Positions 10,528-18,080 are shown, numbered from the stretch's first letter. The stretch is DNA of 64,000 nt from RBG-13-68-16 sp050018455 (GCA_050018455.1 JBEKAA010000007.1:59261-123260), one strand, 5' to 3'. Notes: generated by a model from the sequence alone, not told the origin. Made by a program: numbers and translations.

Positions 10528-12105
10528 TCAGATGATCCGTTTGTACTCCGCGGGCTGGATCCGCCAAACCGGGATCCCGCAAAACCTCTCACCCTCCGGG
10601 CAGAACGGCCTCCGCCCGGCACGGTGTCTGACGGCGCACGGCGGAAGGAGCCATCGCCCGATCGCCGGCTCGGCCTCGCGGATCTGCAGCGCCTCGTCGA
10701 GGCACGCCTGCCAGATTTCCTCCTGGGCGTTGTAGCAGAGGCGCATCCTGTGCTTGTGGTGGAGGTTCAGCAGGTCGGACGACTCGATGAAGCGGATCGC
10801 CAGCGCGTTTGGAAGCAGGTACGCCGCCGCCTCCTCCGAGCCGCCGAGGCGTCGAACCGCGGCTGCCCCCTCCCAGGCCTTCACGACCGCATGGTCGAAC
10901 ACCCGCCGCGCTTCGCCCCCGGCGTGCGCCACGAGCCGAGGAACGACCACATCCGGTTCCTCGTCCACGACTGCGGCCAACAGCGGCCTGGCCGCGGGCG
11001 TCATCCGGTGACGCTGGTCCTGCGAGTCAGCCGCGTGCGAAAGTTTCTTCGCGAAGGTGTAGTGCGCGTGGTGCAGGCAGCGCCCGAGCTTCGACAGCGT
11101 CGAGAGGTTGAGGTCCTCTCCGAGCAGCCGGTTCGCTCCCGGGTCGAGCGCGAGTCGCACCGCCTCGTCGTCGGCCAGCCGTCCCGCCGGAATCCCGAGG
11201 ACCGCGCGGACCGCCGCAGCCACCGCGGCGACGTTGCCGCCGCCCGGGGCCAGCAGCCTCGACGTCAGCCCGGCGAGGTCCCGATCGAACTCGGTCCTGT
11301 ATGCGGAGGGATGTGCCCCCTCCCCGTGGAACGCCGCGAAGAGTTCGTACTCAGGGGTCGCCTCGAGCGGGATCGGCTCCTCCAGCACGGTTGCGAGATC
11401 GGGGTCGTGCTCCAGGGCTGCGGCGACCATGGAGTCCACGACGCGACGAGTCTCGGTCGGCACGTCGAGTTGCAAGCACAGTCGCCGGTATCGGAACAGA
11501 GTGAGGCACGAGACGGTGTGGAGCAGCGACGTGTGCGTGGCAACCGGGAGCACCGAGCGCGCCACCTCCTGCGCCTTCCGCCGTGACTGGCGATCCAGGC
11601 GCTTAGGGTGCCTGCGCCAGGACGGGAAGCGCTTGAGCAGTTCCGACTCGGCGACCGGGCCGAGCAGCTCCACGAGCCGCTCGTAGGCGGCGTGTTGCGC
11701 AGCCACCGTGGCCCTGGCCGACTCCGCCGCGGCCGGCGGCATCTCGGGGATCAGGACCTCGTCTGCGGCCACCTTCACGTACCGCTGGGAGACCTGCTCG
11801 GAGTTCGAGTACGGGTGGGCGTGCAGAAACGACCACACGAACTGACGGCTCACCCGCTCCAGCGAGAACAAGAAATGCGCGTGCTGGAACGTCGTGTGGT
11901 GCCCCGCGGCGTAGAGCGACCTCGCGAGGGCGTCCCGCCGGTCCCGCGCCCCCGCCGGCTCGCCCCCTGTGAGGCCGGACGCCCCGAGCACTGCATCCGG
12001 CGAAACCACCCCCGAAGCGGAGGTGCAGGTGCGGGCCGCGGCGACGGCGGTGTCGAGAGGGCGCGGGAACGCAGCCAGCAGCCGGACGATCGGGTCGGGT
12101 CCCAT
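10528..12105 (-). CDS. Two-domain ThyX-like flavin-dependent thymidylate synthase homologue
   Basis: ThyX makes dTMP from dUMP with FAD and methylene-tetrahydrofolate and is normally about 220-250 residues. This 525-residue protein looks like two ThyX domains in tandem. Domain 1 (about residues 1-235) has HAHPYSNSEQVSQRY, which keeps the SxxExSxRY part of the signature but has HAH where RHR is expected, then a C-terminal half around EVARSVLPVATHTS. Domain 2 (about 245-500) has QRHRMTPAAR, which keeps RHR but loses the rest, and ends with LPNALAIRFIESSDLLNL and YNAQEEIWQ. A TACAAT box lies 8 bases before the ATG. Activity as the cell's thymidylate synthase cannot be assumed. Confidence 0.72.
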   Translation of the reverse strand: MGPDPIVRLLAAFPRPLDTAVAAARTCTSASGVVSPDAVLGASGLTGGEPAGARDRRDALARSLYAAGHHTTFQHAHFLFSLERVSRQFVWSFLHAHPYSNSEQVSQRYVKVAADEVLIPEMPPAAAESARATVAAQHAAYERLVELLGPVAESELLKRFPSWRRHPKRLDRQSRRKAQEVARSVLPVATHTSLLHTVSCLTLFRYRRLCLQLDVPTETRRVVDSMVAAALEHDPDLATVLEEPIPLEATPEYELFAAFHGEGAHPSAYRTEFDRDLAGLTSRLLAPGGGNVAAVAAAVRAVLGIPAGRLADDEAVRLALDPGANRLLGEDLNLSTLSKLGRCLHHAHYTFAKKLSHAADSQDQRHRMTPAARPLLAAVVDEEPDVVVPRLVAHAGGEARRVFDHAVVKAWEGAAAVRRLGGSEEAAAYLLPNALAIRFIESSDLLNLHHKHRMRLCYNAQEEIWQACLDEALQIREAEPAIGRWLLPPCAVRHRAGRRPFCPEGERFCGIPVWRIQPAEYKRII

Positions 12106-12113
12106 CGACGCGC

Positions 12114-12119
12114 ATTGTA
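12114..12119 (-). promoter_or_regulatory. -10 box TACAAT 8 bases before the thyX-like start
   Basis: On the minus strand TACAAT is followed by 8 bases and then the ATG at 12105. No ribosome-binding sequence fits between them, so a leaderless or near-leaderless transcript is likely. Confidence 0.5.
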
Positions 12120-12207
12120 ACCCCGGCGGCGTCCGCTGCGCCTGCGACGCCTTCGCTTTTTCTTGAGAGCGCTAGAATTGCTTAGTTGGTGAGCTGCGAG
12201 GTGCGAC

Positions 12208-12699
12208 GTGCCGATCTTCGAATTCCTCTGCCTGGCCTGCAACCGGATCTACAGCTTCCTGTCGTTGGCGCCCGGGCCGTCGAAGCAGCCGGTCTGCCCT
12301 CGCTGCGGCGGCACGGAGCTCTCACGGGTTCCATCGGCGTTCTCGGTGAGTTCTCCGGCCAAGACGAAGCCGGAGAAACCGGTCGCCAGCGCGTCCGACG
12401 ACGCTTCATCCGCGCAGATGGAGAGCGAGATGATGCGGATGATGGAGGGACTCGACGAGAAGGACGCCGAGAACCCCCGGGTCATGGCCCGCATGATGCG
12501 AAGGGTCGCGGAGGTGTCGGGCGAGGCCATGACTCCCACGATGGAGGAGATGTTCCGGCGCCTGGAGGCCGGAGAGGACCCCGAAACGCTGGAGGAAGAA
12601 CTCGGGCCGCAGCTCGAGGCCGAGATGGGCGATACCGACGGAAATGGTGATGCAGGGCCCAGCGCGCCCACCCGCGACGACGGGTTGTACTCGCTCTGA
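12208..12699 (+). CDS. FmdB family zinc-ribbon protein
   Basis: A 163-residue protein starting at GTG. Residues 1-42 form the FmdB-type zinc ribbon: MPIFEFLCLAC followed about 22 residues later by CPRCGG, giving two CxxC pairs for one zinc. The remainder is acidic and helical (MRMMEGLDEKDAENPRVMARMMRR, then ETLEEELGPQLEAEM). Family members are small putative regulators or metallochaperones without a fixed function. The final codons (Leu-Tyr-Ser-Leu-stop) recur 186 bases downstream as part of a tandem duplication. The gene is convergent with the CDF exporter gene. Confidence 0.8.
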   Translation: MPIFEFLCLACNRIYSFLSLAPGPSKQPVCPRCGGTELSRVPSAFSVSSPAKTKPEKPVASASDDASSAQMESEMMRMMEGLDEKDAENPRVMARMMRRVAEVSGEAMTPTMEEMFRRLEAGEDPETLEEELGPQLEAEMGDTDGNGDAGPSAPTRDDGLYSL

Positions 12700-13058
12700 A
12701 GCAGTCGACAGTCTCCGCCCGCCCTCCCACCCAGTTGACAGTTGACAGTTTCCCACCCGCCCCGGAAAACCTCGAACGAGAGACAGGCCTTGGCGGCCGG
12801 CTATGCGTTGTGAGTTTGTGACTGTCCACTGTTAACTGTGAACTGTCGACTGCCTCAGACGGGATCCGTGCTGTACTCCCTCTGAAGCAGTCGACAGTCT
12901 CCGCCCGCCCTCCCACCCAGTTGACAGGTGACAGTTTCCCACCAACCCCAGAGACCCTCGAAGGAGAAACAGCCCTCAGCGGCTGGCTGTGCGCCGTTAA
13001 TTTGTGACTGTCGACTGTTGACTGTGAACTGTTGACTGTCTCACACCGGATCCGTGTC
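12687..13058. repeat. 186-bp tandem duplication carrying heptamer-array hairpin element (element A, two copies)
   Basis: Two units, 12687-12872 and 13058-ending, align at a constant offset of 186 bases. Each begins with the last codons of the FmdB gene (Tyr-Ser-Leu-stop), then has a left arm of degenerate heptamers of type CAGTNRA (12702-12750 in unit 1), a C-rich spacer, a right arm of the same heptamer in inverse orientation (12819-12852 in unit 1), and finally the last codons of the CDF gene in reverse (Thr-Asp-Pro-Val-stop). Unit 1 thus holds a spare CDF tail and unit 2 a spare FmdB tail. The arms can pair into long imperfect hairpins between two convergent genes. Confidence 0.9.
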
Positions 13059-13907
13059 GATCATCACCTCGGCGTGCTCCCCGTGGCGCTCGCGGATTCG
13101 GCGGATCGCCCCTTCCGTGATCTCGTGCGAGCGCTCGAAGGAGGCGTTTCGATCCACCAGGAGTCGGAACTCGATGAACGCCTTTCCGCCGGCCCGGCGC
13201 GATCGAAAAGCCCGATACCCCCGGACCTCCGGGGCGAAGCCCTTCAACATCCCCATCACCTCGTCCTCCGCCTCGCGCGGGAGTCCCCTGTCCAGCAGCT
13301 CTTCCGCGGCGTCGCGGAGGATCCGGGCGGCGCTCACGATGATGTAGACGGCGATCACGATCGAGGCCACCGGGTCCAGCCACCGCCAGCCCAACACCCG
13401 GTACCCCACGAGCGCTACCCCCGCGATTAGGTTGGTCGCGATGTCGGTGATGTAGTGGAAAGCGTCGGCGCGGAGGGCAAGCGACCTTGTCGCCCTTGCC
13501 TCATGCCGGAGATACGTGACCAGAACGACCGATACGGCCACGCAGAAAACCGCCACCGCCACACCGGACTCGGGGCTACTGATGGGCTCCGGGCGAAGCA
13601 GGTACCAGACCCCCCGCCCCACCAGCCAGAACCCGCCGATCGCGATGATCACTGCTTGAATCACGCCGGAAAGCGCCTCCGCCTTCTCGTGGCCGTACGC
13701 GTGCTCCGCATCCGGAGGATCTGCCGCCACGCGGAGGAAGAAAGCGTTGAGACCGGAGCATGCCACGTCCATCAGGGAATCGACCGCCGCCGCCAGGACC
13801 GCGAGGGAGCCCGTCGTCAGGCCAACCGCCGTCTTGGCCAGCGTCAGCGCGAGAGCTGTGGATGCGGCGACCGACGCCGCGACGATCTTTCGACGCTCCG
13901 GCTTCAC
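13041..13907 (-). CDS. Cation diffusion facilitator (CDF) family metal exporter
   Basis: A 288-residue CDF transporter that exports divalent metals such as Zn, Fe or Mn by proton exchange at the inner membrane. TM2 carries AAAVDSLMDVACSG near residues 36-50, where the family has the metal-binding Asp/His pair, and TM5 carries HYITDIATNL near 150 (HxxxD). YGHEKAEALSG near 70 is the conserved cytoplasmic loop. The C-terminal domain (from about 200) includes AFIEFRLLVDR. The start is GTG at 13907, preceded by GGGAG at 10 bases; upstream codons in the frame are antisense to the nuclease gene. The exact metal is not decidable. Confidence 0.9.
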   Translation of the reverse strand: MKPERRKIVAASVAASTALALTLAKTAVGLTTGSLAVLAAAVDSLMDVACSGLNAFFLRVAADPPDAEHAYGHEKAEALSGVIQAVIIAIGGFWLVGRGVWYLLRPEPISSPESGVAVAVFCVAVSVVLVTYLRHEARATRSLALRADAFHYITDIATNLIAGVALVGYRVLGWRWLDPVASIVIAVYIIVSAARILRDAAEELLDRGLPREAEDEVMGMLKGFAPEVRGYRAFRSRRAGGKAFIEFRLLVDRNASFERSHEITEGAIRRIRERHGEHAEVMIDTDPV

Positions 13908-14004
13908 GCTGACTCCCGTGCTCCCCGCCCGCGGTTCCCAAAGATCGAACTCCGGGCAAACCACCGCCGCATGGTACACTGCCCGCCCCTGGAGGGACGT
14001 AGCT

Positions 14005-14616
14005 TTGAAGGGCTCCAAACACGAGGAGTGGAGCGGGCAGTTGAGCCTCTTCGAGGACGACTCGGCCCGCCAGGCCCCGACGGGCCGCGACATCCTGGTG
14101 TTCGACCTCGAGACGCAGCGATCGTTCCAGGACGTCGGCGGCCGAAGCGCCATGCGCGAGCTCGGAATGTCGATCGGGGTCGTCTACTCCTTTCGCAGCG
14201 ACACCTTCCGCGCCTTCCTGGAGCAGGAAGCCCAGGCCCTGATCGACCGCCTCCGCTCCGCCGAGCTGGTGATCGGGTTCAACCTCCTGGGGTTCGACTA
14301 CGAGGTGCTCAAGGGGTACCAGGACGTGCCTCTCGAGACCGTCCCGACCCTCGACATCATGTTCTATCTGCAGGACCGTTTGGGCTTCCGTCCCAAGCTC
14401 GACTCCGTCGTGCAGGCGACGCTCGGCGCCGGGAAGTCCGCGGATGGTCTCCAGGCACTCCTGTGGTGGAAAGAAGGGCGGCTCGACCTGATCGAGAAGT
14501 ACTGCACCGACGACGTTCGCCTCACCCGCGACCTTTACCTCTACGGGAGGCGCAACCGCCATGTCCTCGTGACACGTTACTCAGGTGGACCCCTCAAGGT
14601 CGACGTGGACTGGTGA
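14005..14616 (+). CDS. DEDDy-type 3'-5' exonuclease / RNase H-like domain protein
   Basis: The 203-residue protein has an RNase H-like nuclease core. Exo I is FDLET at residues 33-37 (Asp-x-Glu), Exo II is GFNLLGFDYEVL near 92-103, and Exo III is YCTDDVRLTRDLY near 170-182 with the Tyr-xxx-Asp spacing of DEDDy exonucleases. It resembles the stand-alone exonuclease domains associated with DEAD/DEAH helicases and YprB. The TTG start at 14005 follows GGAGGG by eight bases; the longer ATG frame from 13747 is antisense to the CDF gene. A TACACT box lies at 13975-13980. An SLF motif (GQLSLFEDD) near residue 12 resembles a sliding-clamp-binding peptide, which is inference. Confidence 0.8.
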   Translation: MKGSKHEEWSGQLSLFEDDSARQAPTGRDILVFDLETQRSFQDVGGRSAMRELGMSIGVVYSFRSDTFRAFLEQEAQALIDRLRSAELVIGFNLLGFDYEVLKGYQDVPLETVPTLDIMFYLQDRLGFRPKLDSVVQATLGAGKSADGLQALLWWKEGRLDLIEKYCTDDVRLTRDLYLYGRRNRHVLVTRYSGGPLKVDVDW

Positions 14617-14629
14617 CTCCGCACACCAC

Positions 14630-14726
14630 AGAGTCAAGAGTGAAGAGTTGAGAGTTTAGAGACCCCAGTGCCGCCTGCTGTGCCCGCTCCGGGTCTTTCG
14701 ACTCTTCACTCTCAACTCTGAACTCT
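14630..14726. repeat. Heptamer-array hairpin element B, interrupted by the IS66 composite
   Basis: The left arm at 14630-14664 is five successive heptamers of type AGAGTNR. After a 34-base spacer, the right arm (14699-14726) has the same heptamers in inverse orientation. The right arm is cut at 14726 by the IS66 composite and resumes after it at 18004-18024. Joining the flanks and removing one target-site copy restores a continuous heptamer run. It lies just after the nuclease gene stop. Confidence 0.85.
14719..14726. repeat. 8-bp target-site duplication, left copy
   Basis: TGAACTCT directly precedes the GTAAGTCC end of the transposon and is repeated exactly at 18004-18011 directly after the other end. 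Eight bases is the known duplication length for IS66-family elements. Confidence 0.93.
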
Positions 14727-14784
14727 GTAAGTCCTCGCCCTACCCCGTCTTGAGGAGCTGAGCCGTTCGTTCGATCCTTGCGGC

Positions 14785-15177
14785 ATGAGCTACGACCACG
14801 TTGAGGAGCAAGGGCAGCAGCTTCGTGACGAGTTGGACGGGGACCGGCGGAAGGCCGGTGGCGACCATCGGTGGCGGTGCTCGAGCGAAGTGCGGGAGCG
14901 AGTCGTGGCCTACGCCGTGGCGTGTTCGGCGGACGGCGAATCGCATGGGTGCGTCGCCGAGCGCCTCGGGGTTGGTCAGGGCACGCTGTCGCGCTGGATT
15001 CGGAGGAGGCGTCGGGCCAAGGCCAGTGTGCGCTCGGTCGCCATCGTGCCGGCCAAGCACGCACGCGCAACACCTTCGGCAGCCCAACCACCGCTGCGCC
15101 TGCTCACCCCGCACGGCTTCGCCGTCGAGGGTCTCGGCCCGGAGCTGCTCGTGTCCCTCCTGCGGGTCCTCGGGTGA
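14785..15177 (+). CDS. tnpA: IS66 family accessory protein TnpA
   Basis: The 130-residue product has a helix-turn-helix typical of IS66 TnpA: the segment around residues 50-77 (CSADGESHGCVAERLG, then TLSRWIRR) aligns with the transposase_8/HTH-type fold. It is required with TnpB and TnpC for IS66 transposition, though its exact role is unknown. It overlaps tnpB by a GTGA junction, so translation is coupled. A diverged, shorter copy is found at 17598-17945 on the other strand. The C-terminal part after about residue 95 differs in sequence from that copy. Confidence 0.88.
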   Translation: MSYDHVEEQGQQLRDELDGDRRKAGGDHRWRCSSEVRERVVAYAVACSADGESHGCVAERLGVGQGTLSRWIRRRRRAKASVRSVAIVPAKHARATPSAAQPPLRLLTPHGFAVEGLGPELLVSLLRVLG

Positions 15178-15587
15178 TCGGCTCCACCCGGTCGATCCGG
15201 GTCTTCGCCTACGGCAAGCCGGCCGACATGCGCAAGGGGTTCGACGGCCTGTACGGCCTGGTCAAGGAGCACCTCGATCACGACCCGCTGTCGGGCGATC
15301 TCTACCTGTTCGTCGCCTCGAATCGCAAGCGGGCGAAGGTCCTGCTGTGGGACGGCACTGGGCTGTGCCTGTACGCGAAACGGCTCGAGAAGGGACGCTT
15401 CGCCCAGGTGTGGGGTGAGGACACCTTGGAGCTCACCATGGCCGAGCTGCAGCTCTTCCTGGAGGGGTCGTCGTTGGTTGGCAAAGTGCGCGTTTCGCCG
15501 GCGAAGCTGTGCTTGAAGTGCTTGACAGAAGCCGTCGAGATTGCGACTATTGCGCGTGCCACGGCTGGAGCAGATCCGAGACGTTGA
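15174..15587 (+). CDS. tnpB: IS66 family insertion sequence element accessory protein TnpB
   Basis: A 137-residue protein with the full TnpB pattern: IRVFAYGKPADMRKGFDGLYGLV near residues 7-29, then DLYLFVASNRKRAKVLLWDGTG (a hallmark stretch) and LEKGRFAQVW. The GTG start overlaps the tnpA stop as GTGA. Its last 47 bases overlap the start of tnpC in a different frame, as usual for IS66. The C-terminal ~35 residues are less conserved. TnpB is essential for IS66 movement but lacks known catalytic residues. Confidence 0.92.
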   Translation: MIGSTRSIRVFAYGKPADMRKGFDGLYGLVKEHLDHDPLSGDLYLFVASNRKRAKVLLWDGTGLCLYAKRLEKGRFAQVWGEDTLELTMAELQLFLEGSSLVGKVRVSPAKLCLKCLTEAVEIATIARATAGADPRR

Positions 15588-17067
15588 CACCCTGCAGCAG
15601 GCCGCCCTTCTCCTCGAGAAGACCGTCATTTCCCAGCACCACACCATCGCCAAGCTCAAGGTCGAGATCGCCCACCTCCGGGGCGAGACTGTCCCCACCC
15701 AGCTCGAGTTCGACCTCCTCAAGGAGCAGCTCGAGGCATTGAAGAAGAAGGTCTTCGCGCCGTCCTCCGAGAAGCGTTCACACGAGGGACCTTCGAGTGA
15801 GGAGACAGCGCAGGAGCCGCGTCGTGGTCACGGCCCCAAGGCGCAGCCGCTGCTGCCGATCTCGATCGTCACCCACACCCTGCCGGAGAGCGAGCAGGTG
15901 TGTCCGGTCTGCCAGGGTCACCTCGAGCCGATGGGCGAGCAGACGGAGGACTCGGAAGAGATCACCGTCATCGAGGCCTCGTACCAGGTCGTCACCCACC
16001 AGCGGCAGAAGTACCGCTGCTCCTGTAACGCCTCGGTGGTCACGGCGCCGGGACCGGTGAAGCTCACTCCTGGTGGCCGCTACTCGCTGGAGTTCGCCGT
16101 CCACGTCGCGGAGCAGAAGTACCTCGATCACATGCCGCTCGAGCGTCAGGCGCGGGCGATGGGGCGCAAGGGCCTGGACGTCGATTCCCAGACCCTGTGG
16201 GACCAGCTCGGGGCGTTGGCCCGGCATCTCACGCCGACCTATGAAGCGCTCTGCGAGAAGGTCCTTTCCTCCGACGTTGTCTTCATGGACGAGACGCACT
16301 GGCGGGTGATGGACACCGACGGCTCACACCGCTGGTGGACGTGGTGCGTGGCGGCCAATGATGCGGCCGCGTACTGGATTCGGGACCACCGGTCGAAGGA
16401 GGCCGCCGGCGACGTGCTCGGCGAGTACACGGGCATCCTGATGTCGGACGGGTATGCGGTGTACCAGTCGCTGGCGCGCGGCTCACCGGAGATCACGCCG
16501 GTGCACTGCTGGGCGCACGTGCGCAGGAAGTTCATCGAGGCGGAGATCTCGTACCCCAAAGAGTGCCGAACAGCGATCGACCTGATCGGGGAACTCTACG
16601 AGGTTGAACGCCAGGTCCCGCGGCTGCCGCGGACGGCGCCGGATGAAGCCCACGCTGAGGCGTTGGATCTCCGCACGCGCCTCCGCGCTGAGCGCTCGAA
16701 GGCGATCATCGCCAGACTGCGGGATTGGGCGTACGCGACCAAGCCCGCCACGCTGCCGGAGGGCTCGCTCGGCAAGGCCATCGACTACATGCTCTCGCTT
16801 TGGCCGGGGCTGACGCGCTTCCTGGCCGATCCCCGCATCCCGCTGGACAACAATGCAGCCGAGCGCGCGCTCAGGGGTGTGGTCGTCGGAAGGAAGAATC
16901 ACTACGGTTCGCACTCCCGGCGCGGCGCCGAGGTGGCGGCGATCCTCTACACGCTGTTCGAGAGCGCCAAGCTCGCTGGAGTCGATCCCCACCGCTACGT
17001 GCTCGAGGCGACCCGTCGCGCGATCGCCTCACCAGGCACCATCACACTCCCTGAAGACCTAACCTGA
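15541..17067 (+). CDS. tnpC: IS66 family DDE transposase TnpC
   Basis: A full-length 508-residue transposase. The N-terminus has a coiled-coil (LLEKTVISQHHTIAKLKVEI, leucine-zipper region near 25-80). A zinc-finger segment (CPVCQGHLEPMG, then YRCSC) lies near 120-165. The DDE triad is Asp in VFMDETHWR near 249, Asp in ILMSDGYAVYQ near 302, and Glu in NNAAERALRGVVVGRKN near 442. All family landmarks are intact, so the element looks capable of moving. The start is TTG at 15541 or GTG at 15556, inside the tnpB tail. Confidence 0.95.
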   Translation: MRLLRVPRLEQIRDVDTLQQAALLLEKTVISQHHTIAKLKVEIAHLRGETVPTQLEFDLLKEQLEALKKKVFAPSSEKRSHEGPSSEETAQEPRRGHGPKAQPLLPISIVTHTLPESEQVCPVCQGHLEPMGEQTEDSEEITVIEASYQVVTHQRQKYRCSCNASVVTAPGPVKLTPGGRYSLEFAVHVAEQKYLDHMPLERQARAMGRKGLDVDSQTLWDQLGALARHLTPTYEALCEKVLSSDVVFMDETHWRVMDTDGSHRWWTWCVAANDAAAYWIRDHRSKEAAGDVLGEYTGILMSDGYAVYQSLARGSPEITPVHCWAHVRRKFIEAEISYPKECRTAIDLIGELYEVERQVPRLPRTAPDEAHAEALDLRTRLRAERSKAIIARLRDWAYATKPATLPEGSLGKAIDYMLSLWPGLTRFLADPRIPLDNNAAERALRGVVVGRKNHYGSHSRRGAEVAAILYTLFESAKLAGVDPHRYVLEATRRAIASPGTITLPEDLT

Positions 17068-17181
17068 TCAGATTCGGCTCAGATTCTCAGTCACTCGACC
17101 AAGACACATCGATCGGGATCGGCCGAGGACTTACGAAGGACTAACATAACGGGAGGTACAACAATTGGGGGCAGGTCAGCC

Positions 17182-17601
17182 ATGCGCAAACACCCACGCA
17201 GTCGCGGCTTCCTCGGTTGGTGTTGTGTGGGTCTTGGGATGCTAGTCCTGCAATACGTGACTGTCTCGCACGAGGACTTCGGTCCGATAGGGCACTATAC
17301 AAACCCTCATCCCGGCCCCATCCTGTGGACTTTGGACAGACTCTCGCCGGTCACACTCCTGCCTCTGGGTCCAATCGCGCGTGACAGTGTATGGACGAAT
17401 GGCACACGGTGGACTGGCGTCGTGATGCGTGCCTTCCCACGGTTTCGCGACTACCGTGCCAACAACCTCACCTTTGCGGTTCTGAATACCACCTTCTGGC
17501 TCCTTGCAGGCGCGACTATCCGGCTCGCCTACCTGAGGATCAGAAGAACCCTCGGACGGCGCAAAGCGATGGACCCAGGGTCCAAGGCACTTCCGCTCTA
17601 G
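17182..17601 (+). CDS. Passenger membrane protein of the IS66 composite, unknown
   Basis: The 139-residue protein is not recognised. It has two hydrophobic segments (about residues 10-28 and 97-117), a Cys pair near 14-15, and a short Arg/Lys-rich C-terminus. The ATG at 17182 lies after a GGGAGG at 17151-17156, rather distant, and base composition is more AT-rich than the surrounding chromosome, which fits acquired DNA. It lies between the two IS66 halves and ends four bases into the truncated tnpA stop. It is the only non-transposition gene in the 3.3-kb mobile unit. Cargo function is open. Confidence 0.6.
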   Translation: MRKHPRSRGFLGWCCVGLGMLVLQYVTVSHEDFGPIGHYTNPHPGPILWTLDRLSPVTLLPLGPIARDSVWTNGTRWTGVVMRAFPRFRDYRANNLTFAVLNTTFWLLAGATIRLAYLRIRRTLGRRKAMDPGSKALPL

Positions 17602-17945
17602 GAGGTGGAGGCTAGGACGACTGGCCCGCCCCGGAGAACTTTGCCAGCGGTGAACGGCCTGGCAGCCTTCTGCTCGCTCGGCACGATGGCGACGGAGCGA
17701 AAGCCGGGGTCGCTCTCACCTGCCTCGCGAATCCAACGTGAGAGCGTGGACTGGGTGAGGCCGAGTCGGGCGGCGATGAATCCGTGCGACTCGCCGTCCG
17801 CTGAACAGGCGACAGCGTACGTGACGACTCGCAATCGCAGTTCCTCGGAGCACCGCCAGCGGTCCGATCCTCCGGCTTTCCGCCGCTCCCGGTCCAACTT
17901 GCCACGAAGCTGCTGCCCTTGCTCCTCAACGTGGTCGTAGCTCAT
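17598..17945 (-). CDS. Second IS66 TnpA copy, shortened, opposite orientation
   Basis: The 115-residue product matches the TnpA at 14785 through the HTH region (MSYDHVEEQGQQLR identical, then about 70 percent alike, including YAVACSADGESHG and STLSRWIR). It then loses similarity after about residue 92, with a different 20-residue tail (RPFTAGKVLRGGPVV). No tnpB or tnpC follows. It is what remains of a related IS66, kept with an intact end so that the two ends can act together. The sequence upstream of its ATG (17946-18003) is identical to that upstream of the other tnpA. Confidence 0.8.
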   Translation of the reverse strand: MSYDHVEEQGQQLRGKLDRERRKAGGSDRWRCSEELRLRVVTYAVACSADGESHGFIAARLGLTQSTLSRWIREAGESDPGFRSVAIVPSEQKAARPFTAGKVLRGGPVVLASTS

Positions 17946-18003
17946 GCCGCAAGGATCGAACGAACGGCTCAGCTCCTCAAGACGGGGTAGGGCGAGGACT
18001 TAC

Positions 18004-18024
18004 TGAACTCTAACCTCTCGTGAG
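18004..18024. repeat. Right remainder of heptamer element B including the target-site copy
   Basis: TGAACTCT (18004-18011) is the second target-site duplication copy. The following bases to about 18022 continue the heptamer run of element B, read in the minus sense as AGAGGTT. This makes the pre-insertion right arm at least five heptamers long. Confidence 0.8.
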
Positions 18025-18055
18025 AAAAGGAACGGGCGGCCACGTGCGGCCGCCC
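18024..18055 (-). terminator. Intrinsic terminator after the 4-heme cytochrome gene
   Basis: On the minus strand GGGCGGCC and its exact complement GGCCGCCC (18034-18041 and 18048-18055) form an 8-bp stem with a 6-base loop. It is followed by a T-rich run (TTCCTTTTCTC). It lies 26 bases after the cytochrome stop. Confidence 0.85.
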
Positions 18056-18080
18056 GGATCTTCCATGTCGGAACCAGAAC

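Larger units (their letters stand above)
14727..17134 (+). mobile_element. Complete IS66-family insertion sequence (tnpA-tnpB-tnpC)
   Basis: The element is 2,408 bp. Its left end starts GTAAGTCCTCG at 14727 and its right end is the inverted CGAGGACTTAC finishing at 17134; 18 of the terminal 21 positions pair. It holds the three overlapping genes expected of IS66. No 8-bp duplication flanks this inner unit alone (TGAACTCT versus GAAGGACT), which supports the larger 14727-18003 unit as the last thing to have moved. Confidence 0.9.
14727..18003. mobile_element. IS66-family composite transposon with inverted outer ends and passenger gene
   Basis: The 3,277-bp unit is bounded by an identical sequence in inverted orientation. 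The first ~98 bases at 14727-14824 (starting GTAAGTCC) match the reverse complement of the last ~98 bases ending at 18003. It is flanked by an 8-bp target duplication. Inside are a complete IS66 element (14727-17134), a passenger membrane-protein gene, and a truncated tnpA in opposite orientation with its own IS66 end. Both outer ends are therefore left (tnpA-side) ends. The duplication shows that the whole unit moved once as a block into heptamer element B. Confidence 0.88.

Noticed and set aside
12687..13058. CRISPR array
   Set aside because: Units are 7 bases, degenerate and adjacent without spacers, and paired in inverse arms; no cas genes are nearby.
13747..14004. N-terminal extension of the nuclease gene
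   Set aside because: These codons are antisense to the CDF gene. TTG 14005 has a ribosome-binding site and starts the conserved part.
17135..17142. Target duplication of the inner IS66 alone
   Set aside because: The bases after the inner right end (GAAGGACT) do not match the left flank (TGAACTCT).
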